This document shows, one piece after another, positions 8,417-15,601 of a stretch of 64,000 bases of DNA. Origin of the DNA: an uncultured Bacteroidota bacterium (GTDB lineage Bacteria; Bacteroidota; Bacteroidia; Flavobacteriales; Flavobacteriaceae); the NCBI GenBank assembly GCA_902586905.1, contig CACIJH010000003.1, positions 1 through 64,000 on the forward strand. The letters run 5' to 3'. The notes under the pieces were generated by a model. That model was not told the DNA's origin. It did not search any database and worked only from the letters and a program-made list of their open reading frames with translations. The translations under genes were made by a program, and so were the position numbers. Every line of letters begins with the position of its first letter. Positions within the stretch are counted from its first letter, which is position 1.

Positions 8417-8896
8417 ATGATATATTTGAAAAAAAAAGTGTACAGCTATACATCAGAGCAAAATTTACCAATCGATATTAAAGAGGCATGGGAATTTTTG
8501 TCAGATCCCAATAATCTAAAGACGATTACGCCAGATTATATGGGTTTTGATATCATTTCGGGTGCAGATCGTAAGATGTTCCCAGGGCAAATCATACAGT
8601 ATATCCTCACTCCTATTCTCAAGATTCCTTTTCGCTGGGTGACTGAAATCACTCATGTCGAACATGAGCGATACTTTGTTGACGAACAACGCTTTGGACC
8701 CTATACTTTTTGGCATCACAAACATTTTATTGAGGAAATCCCCAACGGGGTAAAAATGACAGATATCGTTGATTACAAACTTCCTTTGGGTTTGTTGGGA
8801 CGTTTTGCGCACTGGCTCTTTGTCAAGAACAAAGTGCGATCCATTTTTAATTATCGCGAGCAAAAGCTCGAAAGCATCTTTGGAAAATATAAATAG
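8417..8896 (+). CDS. SRPBCC (START-like) family protein, head of photolyase operon
   Basis: The 159-residue protein has the SRPBCC/polyketide-cyclase pattern. It opens with the strand YSYTSEQNLPIDIKEAWEFLSDPNNLKTITP, the central part includes RWVTEITHVEHERYFVDEQ, and a C-terminal helix (VRSIFNYREQKLESIF) would cover a hydrophobic pocket. There is no signal peptide. It is the first gene of a run in which every later gene lies within three bases of, or overlaps, its neighbour. Similar genes accompany photolyases in other bacteria, but the ligand and role are unknown. Confidence 0.8.
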   Translation: MIYLKKKVYSYTSEQNLPIDIKEAWEFLSDPNNLKTITPDYMGFDIISGADRKMFPGQIIQYILTPILKIPFRWVTEITHVEHERYFVDEQRFGPYTFWHHKHFIEEIPNGVKMTDIVDYKLPLGLLGRFAHWLFVKNKVRSIFNYREQKLESIFGKYK

Positions 8897-8899
8897 AAC

Positions 8900-9592
8900 A
8901 TGAAAAAGAATATCTTATTTATTGGAGGGTCGAGTGGCATTGGCCTCGCAACAGTGAAACTGCTTGCCGAAACCCACGAAGTATATGTAGCCTCTCGGAC
9001 ATCAGAGGCTCTAGCAGGGCTATCCATCAATCATCTCCCTTTTGATGTGACAACTGATGATTTATCAACGCTTGAACTGCCTGATGAATTGACGGGGCTG
9101 GTGTATTGTCCAGGCAGTATCAATTTACGTCCATTTAAAGGGCTTAAGCCAGAAGCTTTTGAAGCAGACTTCAAGATCAATGTTTTGGGCTTTGTCAATT
9201 GCATGCAAGCTGTTTTACCAAAGTTGACTACCAACAGTAGTGTGGTGTTGTACAGTACAGTCGCAGTGAAAGTGGGGATGCCATTTCACGCAAGTGTGGC
9301 TGCATCTAAGGGAGCCCTTGAGGGGCTTGGCAAGTCACTTGCTGCTGAGCTAGCACCCAACACTAGAGTCAATGTGATTGCTCCGTCAATTACCAATACC
9401 CCATTAGCAGATCGCTTTTTGAACAATGAAACAAAAATGGAAAAATCGGCACAGCGACACCCATTGAAGCGTGTTGGCAAAGCTGAAGACGTCGCATCAA
9501 TGACGCGTTTCTTGCTCAGGGATGAAAGCAGTTGGATGACTGGTCAAATCATTGGCTTGGATGGAGGGATGTCATCGCTAAACACACACTAA
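8900..9592 (+). CDS. Short-chain dehydrogenase-like protein lacking the catalytic Tyr
   Basis: The 230-residue protein has the SDR cofactor motif (FIGGSSGIGLATV, 7-19), an NVLG motif near 94 and the C-terminal GQIIGLDGG. The active-site Tyr of YxxxK is absent: the stretch reads HASVAASKGAL, placing K137 correctly but V133 where Tyr should be. Ser/Thr 119-120 fill the usual Ser position. It may bind NAD(P) without classical catalysis or use another acid. It begins three bases after the SRPBCC gene and ends one base before the photolyase start. Confidence 0.85.
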   Translation: MKKNILFIGGSSGIGLATVKLLAETHEVYVASRTSEALAGLSINHLPFDVTTDDLSTLELPDELTGLVYCPGSINLRPFKGLKPEAFEADFKINVLGFVNCMQAVLPKLTTNSSVVLYSTVAVKVGMPFHASVAASKGALEGLGKSLAAELAPNTRVNVIAPSITNTPLADRFLNNETKMEKSAQRHPLKRVGKAEDVASMTRFLLRDESSWMTGQIIGLDGGMSSLNTH

Positions 9593-9593
9593 A

Positions 9594-10895
9594 TTGGATT
9601 CTATTGCATTGTTTTGGTTTCGCAGAGACTTACGTCTAGATGACAATGTGGGTCTTTATTATACCTTGCAGAAAGAAGCGAAGGTACTTCCCATCTTTAT
9701 TTTCGACACTGATATCTTGAGTCGTTTGCCCAAAGACGATGCTCGTGTTTTCTTTTTGTTTCAGCAAATCGAAGATATGAACAGTCAGCTTGCCCAATCA
9801 AAGAAGAAAATTCATGTTTTCAGTGGCAAGCCGATCAATGTATTTAAAGAGATTTTAAAATCAAATAAGGTTCATGCCGTTTACACCAATCGAGATTATG
9901 AACCTTACGCCACTACAAGAGACTCCGAAATCAAAACTCTACTGGAAAAGATCAATATTACTTTCTCAACTTTCAAAGATCATGTCATTTTTGAGCAAGA
10001 CGAGGTCGTCAAGTCAGATGGAACTCCCTATCGTGTATATACACCTTATTCCAGAACTTGGCTGGCTGCCTTTTCAGAGGATAGAGATCTCAAGGACTAC
10101 ACTGTTGGGTCTTTTGAAAAACTTGTGAAACTTACAACACACAACAATCCAAGTTTGTCAGAGATTGGCTTCACAACATCAAAAATTGCTGTGCCGCAAT
10201 ATAATACTTCAAAACAAATCATCGATCAATATGAGGAGTTGAGAAATACACCCTCAGTTGCAGGCACTTCAAAAATAGGAGTTCACTTGCGTTTTGGTTC
10301 TGTGAGTGTTCGAAAAGCAGTTGCCAGAGCATTGCAATCTACAAATCAAACTTTTTTGAAGGAGTTGATCTGGCGTGAGTTTTTTATGCAAATATTATGG
10401 CATTTCCCACACACCGAAAATCAAAGTTTCAAGCCCCAATACGATCGAATAGAGTGGCGCAACAGTCCAGAAGACTTTCAGCGTTGGTGCGATGGCGAAA
10501 CAGGTTATCCATTTGTGGATGCTGGTATGAAGGAAATGAACCAAACTGGATTTATGCACAATCGAGTACGTATGCTTGTTGGTAGTTTTTTATGCAAACA
10601 TTTACTGATCGATTGGCGTTTGGGTGAGGCATATTTTGCCCAAAAGCTTTTGGATTATGAAATGGCGAGTAATGTTGGTAATTGGCAATGGGTCGCAGGA
10701 TGTGGGGTTGATGCAGCTCCCTATTTTAGGGTTTTTAATCCAACAGAGCAAATTAAAAAGTTTGATAAAAACCATGACTACATCAAAAAGTGGGTGCCCA
10801 ACTATCAATCGCCATCTTATCCCAAGCCGATCGTTGATCACAAAATGGCACGAGAGCGTTGTTTGGAAACCTATAAATCTGCCTTAAACAAATGA
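9594..10895 (+). CDS. phrB: Class I deoxyribodipyrimidine photolyase (CPD photolyase)
   Basis: The 433-residue flavoprotein would use blue/UV-A light to split cyclobutane pyrimidine dimers. The N-terminal antenna domain starts ALFWFRRDLRLDDN. The C-terminal FAD domain carries HLRFGSVSVR, ELIWREFFMQILW, GYPFVDAGMKEMNQTGFMHNRVRM and the flavin loop VGNWQWVAGCGVDAAPYFRVFNP with the Asn-containing NWQW segment intact. The start is TTG, one base after the SDR stop. The stop overlaps the next ATG (ATGA). Length is usual for class I enzymes. Confidence 0.93.
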   Translation: MDSIALFWFRRDLRLDDNVGLYYTLQKEAKVLPIFIFDTDILSRLPKDDARVFFLFQQIEDMNSQLAQSKKKIHVFSGKPINVFKEILKSNKVHAVYTNRDYEPYATTRDSEIKTLLEKINITFSTFKDHVIFEQDEVVKSDGTPYRVYTPYSRTWLAAFSEDRDLKDYTVGSFEKLVKLTTHNNPSLSEIGFTTSKIAVPQYNTSKQIIDQYEELRNTPSVAGTSKIGVHLRFGSVSVRKAVARALQSTNQTFLKELIWREFFMQILWHFPHTENQSFKPQYDRIEWRNSPEDFQRWCDGETGYPFVDAGMKEMNQTGFMHNRVRMLVGSFLCKHLLIDWRLGEAYFAQKLLDYEMASNVGNWQWVAGCGVDAAPYFRVFNPTEQIKKFDKNHDYIKKWVPNYQSPSYPKPIVDHKMARERCLETYKSALNK

Positions 10896-11038
10896 GAGGA
10901 GTCAAAAAAGCTGACCTCCCCGAAAAGCTTTGTTTGGTATGTGATCGACCCTTCAAGTGGCGCAAAAAATGGGAAAAAAATTGGACTGAAGTTAAATATT
11001 GTAGTCAAAAATGCAGGAAAAACAAAACACAGCTTTAG
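10892..11038 (+). CDS. DUF2256 zinc-finger-like mini-protein
   Basis: A 48-residue ORF, MRGVKKADLPEKLC... to ...KTQL. It has two CxxC-like pairs (LCLVCDRPF and YCSQKCRKN) separated by a W/K-rich stretch, the DUF2256 pattern that recurs beside cryptochrome and photolyase genes. A bound zinc is likely from the four Cys. Its ATG overlaps the photolyase stop by four bases and its 3' end overlaps the CRY-DASH gene by 28 bases, strong evidence of real translation despite its size. The function is unknown. Confidence 0.85.
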   Translation: MRGVKKADLPEKLCLVCDRPFKWRKKWEKNWTEVKYCSQKCRKNKTQL

Positions 11039-12306
11039 TTTGGTTTAGGAATGATCTTCGGATCGATGACAACCAATCGCTTTATGATGCAACAACAAAG
11101 CACGACAAGGTCATAGGGCTTGTTTTGATAGCAGATTTTTGGTTAAAAGAAACAGCGTTTGGATTCAAAAAAATGGAAGTTTTCAGAGCACGTTTTTTGA
11201 TCGAAACCATTGAAGATTTAAGGCAAGAACTCAAGACATTAAACATCCCTTTGATCGTAAAGGTTGACGATGGAACTTCTTTGAAACAACTTTGCGATCA
11301 ATATCAAATCACTGATTTGTACATGCAAGAGGAATGGACAAAAGAGGAAGTTGATCAAGAAAAAAATATTCCTGATACTGTCATTGTCCACAAGTCTTAC
11401 AGTCAATTTCTATTTCACCCTGATGATCTGCCTTTTGCAATTGAAAATCTTCCTGAAATTTTTACTGTTTTTCGTAAAGCTTGTGAAAAAAATAGTACAG
11501 TTCGACCCTGCACCCCAAAGCCCAGAAAGCTAGCAGACGAAAACGATCAAATTCTATCTAGTAAACCATTGACTTTACAGGAGCTCGGATATGCGCCATT
11601 TGAGATTCACCCCAATAGTGCCTTTCCCTTTCAAGGGGGGAGTCGTGCAGCAAGTGAACGATTAAATCACTATTTTTGGATAACTAAAAAGTTATCTTAC
11701 TACAAGAAAACAAGGAATGGATTATTGGGAACTGATTACAGTTCCAAATTTTCTTCATGGCTAGCAAACGGATCTATCTCTCCCAAATCAATTTATTGGT
11801 CGGTAAAAGATTATGAGCAAGAAATTGGTAAAAATCAATCGACTTATTGGCTCATTTTTGAATTGATATGGAGAGATTATTTCAAGTATGTTTCGTTGCG
11901 TCATGGCAATTCTATTTTCGTTGTTGGGGGAATCAAAAATAGGGAGTATGATTGGCGACAAAATCATCATGTATTCGACCAATGGATAAACGGCTCAACA
12001 GCCGAACCATTTGTGAATGCCAATATGCTGGAACTAAAAAATACTGGGTTTATGAGTAATCGTGGGAGACAAAATGTAGCTAGTTATTTTGCAAAAACAT
12101 TGCAAATGGATTGGCGTTTGGGTGCTGCTTATTTTGAATCCATGTTAATCGATTATGATGTCCACAGCAACTACGGCAATTGGATGTATAACGCTGGAGT
12201 TGGAAATGATCCTAGAGATCGCGTGTTTAATGTAGGCCTACAAGCAGAGCGTTATGATGGAAAAGGGAAATATCAGTCCACTTGGCTGCAAAAAACACTG
12301 TTTTAA
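11011..12306 (+). CDS. Cryptochrome DASH
   Basis: The 431-residue protein fits the CRY-DASH family: N-terminal ALVWFRNDLRIDDN, LIWRDYFKYVSLRHG, TGFMSNRGRQNVASYFAK, and the signature YDVHSNYGNWMYNAGVGNDPR in the flavin loop. CRY-DASH proteins bind FAD and a folate antenna and repair CPDs mainly in single-stranded DNA, sometimes with photoreceptor roles. It starts inside the DUF2256 gene. Its stop TAA shares one base with the next ATG. Confidence 0.93.
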   Translation: MQEKQNTALVWFRNDLRIDDNQSLYDATTKHDKVIGLVLIADFWLKETAFGFKKMEVFRARFLIETIEDLRQELKTLNIPLIVKVDDGTSLKQLCDQYQITDLYMQEEWTKEEVDQEKNIPDTVIVHKSYSQFLFHPDDLPFAIENLPEIFTVFRKACEKNSTVRPCTPKPRKLADENDQILSSKPLTLQELGYAPFEIHPNSAFPFQGGSRAASERLNHYFWITKKLSYYKKTRNGLLGTDYSSKFSSWLANGSISPKSIYWSVKDYEQEIGKNQSTYWLIFELIWRDYFKYVSLRHGNSIFVVGGIKNREYDWRQNHHVFDQWINGSTAEPFVNANMLELKNTGFMSNRGRQNVASYFAKTLQMDWRLGAAYFESMLIDYDVHSNYGNWMYNAGVGNDPRDRVFNVGLQAERYDGKGKYQSTWLQKTLF

Positions 12307-13838
12307 TGGAAGTTCGACTCATTCTTGGCGATCAACTCAATACCGAACACAGCTGGTTCGAGCAAGTCAATAGCGATGTGATTTATGTGATGTTTGAAAT
12401 GCGTCAGGAGACAAACTATGTCAAACATCATATACAGAAAGTCGTTGCCTTTTTTGGCGCCATGAGAAACTTTGCAAAAGCAAGAGAAAACGAAGGTCAT
12501 CAGTTTTTGTATTACACCCTCGATGACCCTGAGAATGAGCAAGATCTAACGTCTAATCTCAACAAAGTCATTTCACTTTTAGACGCAAATCGGTTTGCGT
12601 ATCAACTGCCGGATGAGTTTCGCCTAGACGACCAACTTCGTTCGTTTTGCAAGGGCTTAAGCATTCCTTCAAAGTCATATGACTCTGAACATTTTCTCAC
12701 CACAAGAGACGAGATGGCGCATTTTTTTGAAGGCAAAAAAAAATGGGTAATGGAGTTTTTCTATCGTTATATGCGTAAAAAATTTGATATCCTCATGGTG
12801 CATGACCAACCAGAGGGCGGGTCGTGGAATTATGATAAATTCAATCGCAACAAATGGAATGGATCTCCTGATATCCCAACTCCGTTTTATCCAAAAGTTG
12901 ATAATATCGATGTCATACAGAAAATGATTGAAGATGAGGGAATCAAAACACTTGGAACTTTCTCGAAAGACGATTTTCTCTTTCCAGTGACAAGAGAAGA
13001 AAGTATCGCCCAACTCGATTACTTTTGCGAGCATCTTCTTGCGCATTTTGGTACCTATCAAGATGCAATGCATCAAAAGCAAACCAATCTTTTTCATGCG
13101 AGAATATCTTTTGCCTTAAATGCAAAAATCATCAATCCACTCGAGGTGATAAACCATGCGGTTGATACTTATAGAAAACAGCCAGATGTCATTTCCCTTT
13201 CTCAAGTTGAGGGTTTTGTCAGGCAAGTGCTGGGTTGGCGTGAATACATCAGAGGGTTGTATTGGAAGGAAATGCCCTCTTACAAAAAGTTGAATGCTTT
13301 GGAAAACAACAACCCCCTTCCAGATTTCTATTGGACTGGAAAAACAAAGATGAATTGTCTGAGCACAACCATAAAAAATAGTTTAGAACACGCATATGCT
13401 CATCACATTCAAAGGCTTATGATTACTGGAAATTTTGCGCTACTTGCGCAAACCCATCCTGATGCTGTCGACGAGTGGTATTTGGGTATATATGCAGATG
13501 CTGTCGAATGGGTACAACTCCCAAATACGCGGGGAATGAGTCAATATGCAGATGGTGGTATGGTTGCTACCAAACCTTATGTTTCCTCGGGGTCTTATGT
13601 CAATAAGATGAGTAACTATTGTTCGTCGTGCAGCTATAACAACAAAAAGAGATTGGGAGATGACGCTTGCCCATTTAATAGCCTCTATTGGAATTTTTTA
13701 GATGATAAAAAAGACCAGCTCAAAAACAACAATCGCATGGGAATGATGCTGAATCTGTTGCGAAAAATCAATCCAGAGGAGTTGGCTGCCATCAAAACAC
13801 GAGCTTACGAAATCATTGCCAATCCCGATGCCTACTAA
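12306..13838 (+). CDS. Iron-sulfur bacterial (6-4) photolyase / cryptochrome (FeS-BCP)
   Basis: The 510-residue protein begins MEVRLILGDQL, the family's typical start. Four Cys at positions 351, 439, 442 and 455 match the 4Fe-4S ligands of Agrobacterium PhrB (Cys 350, 438, 441 and 454, as I recall). Other blocks are WREYIRGLYW and LEHAYAHHIQRLMITGNFALL. Family members repair (6-4) photoproducts and bind FAD and a lumazine antenna, whose precursor enzyme RibH is encoded nearby. I chose the ATG at 12306 over a TTG at 12282 that would reach into CRY-DASH. Confidence 0.92.
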   Translation: MEVRLILGDQLNTEHSWFEQVNSDVIYVMFEMRQETNYVKHHIQKVVAFFGAMRNFAKARENEGHQFLYYTLDDPENEQDLTSNLNKVISLLDANRFAYQLPDEFRLDDQLRSFCKGLSIPSKSYDSEHFLTTRDEMAHFFEGKKKWVMEFFYRYMRKKFDILMVHDQPEGGSWNYDKFNRNKWNGSPDIPTPFYPKVDNIDVIQKMIEDEGIKTLGTFSKDDFLFPVTREESIAQLDYFCEHLLAHFGTYQDAMHQKQTNLFHARISFALNAKIINPLEVINHAVDTYRKQPDVISLSQVEGFVRQVLGWREYIRGLYWKEMPSYKKLNALENNNPLPDFYWTGKTKMNCLSTTIKNSLEHAYAHHIQRLMITGNFALLAQTHPDAVDEWYLGIYADAVEWVQLPNTRGMSQYADGGMVATKPYVSSGSYVNKMSNYCSSCSYNNKKRLGDDACPFNSLYWNFLDDKKDQLKNNNRMGMMLNLLRKINPEELAAIKTRAYEIIANPDAY

Positions 13839-15306
13839 GTCAGAAGTATCGGTTTTTTGGTTTAAGAGAGATCTTAGGGTTCTCGATAACCCTGCGCTTC
13901 AAGCTGCTGTAATTGACCCTACACCTACCCTTTTGGTATATAATTTCGAACCTCTATTGACAGAGAACCATCACTATGACAAAAGACATTGGCAATTTGT
14001 ATTCGAAAGTTTGGAGGAACTCAATCATTTCTTTTCCCAATATGACACAAGAATCCTCATGAGCAGTTCAGACATACTGCAAACGTTTGAAGAAATACAG
14101 AAGCAATACACGATCAAAACGATATACAGTCATCAAGAAACTGGGCTTGCTTGCACCTATGCTAGAGATCAAGAGGTGGCTGAGTTTTGTAGTTCAACAT
14201 CGATCAAATGGAAAGAGTTTACGAATAATGGTGTTTTTCGGGGTTTGTCGAATCGAAAAAATTGGCGTAAAAAGTGGTATCAGTTTATGTCAGAACCCAT
14301 ACAAAAATGGGAAGCAACAAAGGAAGCATTTGTATCTATCGCTGCGATAGATGAGATCAATTTGCGACCTTTTGAATGGGCAAAACATACGACCGATCAA
14401 ATTCGCCAAAAGGGTGGCACAAAGCAAGGACTTGCCTATTTGAATAGTTTTATAAATGATCGTCATAAGTCGTATCAAAACTCGATTTCAAAGCCAGAAT
14501 TATCACGAAAAGCTTGTAGTCGATTATCTCCATATATTTCTTGGGGCAACTTGTCGGTTCGCTATGTTTGGCAAACTGCCGAGCAGGCCAAACGAAAGGG
14601 AGCATCGAAATTTCAACTCAATGCTTTCACATCAAGATTGCGATGGCAAGCCCACTTTATTCAAAAGTTTGAGATGGAGGATCGAATGGAGTTTGAGAGT
14701 ATCAACAAAGGATATGCATCACTGGACAAAGCAGTTGATGAAAGTTTGATACAAGCCTGGAAAGATGGGCAAACAGGCTTTCCATTGGTCGATGCATCCA
14801 TGCGATGTTTGGCCCAAACAGGTTACATCAATTTTCGAATGCGTGCGATGTTGGTATCGTTTTTCACCCATCATTTGTGGCAACCCTGGCAACTAGGCGT
14901 TTCACATCTGGCAAAACAGTTTTTAGATTTTGAACCTGGCATTCATTATCCTCAATTCCAAATGCAAGCAGGTGAAACTGGTATTAATATGTTGCGAATC
15001 TACAATCCAGTAAAAAATAGCTTAACACATGACCCTGAGGGGGTTTTTCTTTGTAAATGGGTTCCAGAGTTGAGTAAGCTTCCATTGCATCTACAGCATG
15101 AACCTTGGAATATCACAGCTATTGAGGAAGAACTTTATGATTTTTCTCTGGGGAAAGACTATCCTAAACCTGTTGTTGACTTACAAACTGCAGCAAGACA
15201 TGCTTCCAAGCAACTTTGGTCGATAAAAGGATCTGCAAAAGTCAGGAAAGAATCGAAACGCATACTTCTAAAGCACACATTGGCAGATAGAAACAACTTT
15301 GATTAG
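13828..15306 (+). CDS. Photolyase/cryptochrome-family protein with divergent flavin loop
   Basis: The 492-residue protein has the photolyase N-terminal domain (SVFWFKRDLRVLDNPAL) and FAD domain (SRLSPYISWGNLSVR, GQTGFPLVDASMRCLAQTGYINFRMRAM). The loop that reads NWQW...DAAPYFRIFNP in class I enzymes here reads FEPGIHYPQFQMQAG...IYNP (about 368-394), so the Asn facing flavin N5 is not in its usual context. This is a distinct subfamily I cannot name with certainty, and repair activity is unproven. I chose the ATG at 13828 over the TTG at 13816. It overlaps the preceding gene by 11 bases. Confidence 0.88.
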   Translation: MPTKSEVSVFWFKRDLRVLDNPALQAAVIDPTPTLLVYNFEPLLTENHHYDKRHWQFVFESLEELNHFFSQYDTRILMSSSDILQTFEEIQKQYTIKTIYSHQETGLACTYARDQEVAEFCSSTSIKWKEFTNNGVFRGLSNRKNWRKKWYQFMSEPIQKWEATKEAFVSIAAIDEINLRPFEWAKHTTDQIRQKGGTKQGLAYLNSFINDRHKSYQNSISKPELSRKACSRLSPYISWGNLSVRYVWQTAEQAKRKGASKFQLNAFTSRLRWQAHFIQKFEMEDRMEFESINKGYASLDKAVDESLIQAWKDGQTGFPLVDASMRCLAQTGYINFRMRAMLVSFFTHHLWQPWQLGVSHLAKQFLDFEPGIHYPQFQMQAGETGINMLRIYNPVKNSLTHDPEGVFLCKWVPELSKLPLHLQHEPWNITAIEEELYDFSLGKDYPKPVVDLQTAARHASKQLWSIKGSAKVRKESKRILLKHTLADRNNFD

Positions 15307-15588
15307 ATGGAAAAAAAACAATTTAGTGTTGAACAAATCGATCGAATTATCGAAATGGCATGGGAAGACCGCACCCCTTTTGATGCGATTAAGTATCAGT
15401 TTGGCATCAAGGAGCAAGAGGTTATTTCTCTGATGCGCAACAATCTAAAACCCTCAAGTTTTAAGCTATGGCGAAAACGTGTACAAGGCAGAAAGACCAA
15501 GCACAGCAAACAAAGAGGCGAGGATGTTAATCGATTTAAATGTAGTCGTCAACGAGGGTTAAGCAACAATAAGATTTCAAAACGATAG
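15307..15588 (+). CDS. TIGR03643/DUF2805 family protein, last gene of photolyase operon
   Basis: A 93-residue basic protein. The first 60 residues (QIDRIIEMAWEDRTPFDAIKYQFGIKEQEVISLMR...FKLWRKRVQGR) match the TIGR03643 (DUF2805) pattern of a helix-turn-helix-like fold with conserved W and RxxLKPSSFKLWR. The family is known mainly from its neighbourhood with cryptochromes. The Lys/Arg-rich tail suggests nucleic acid contact (inference). The ATG follows the preceding stop with no gap, so the two genes are coupled. The function is unknown. Confidence 0.82.
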   Translation: MEKKQFSVEQIDRIIEMAWEDRTPFDAIKYQFGIKEQEVISLMRNNLKPSSFKLWRKRVQGRKTKHSKQRGEDVNRFKCSRQRGLSNNKISKR

Positions 15589-15601
15589 GAATCAGCAGAT
15601 C

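Noticed and set aside
12282-12305. TTG start extending the FeS-type photolyase by eight residues
   Set aside because: The family starts at MEVRLILGDQL and the ATG at 12306 is directly coupled to the CRY-DASH stop.
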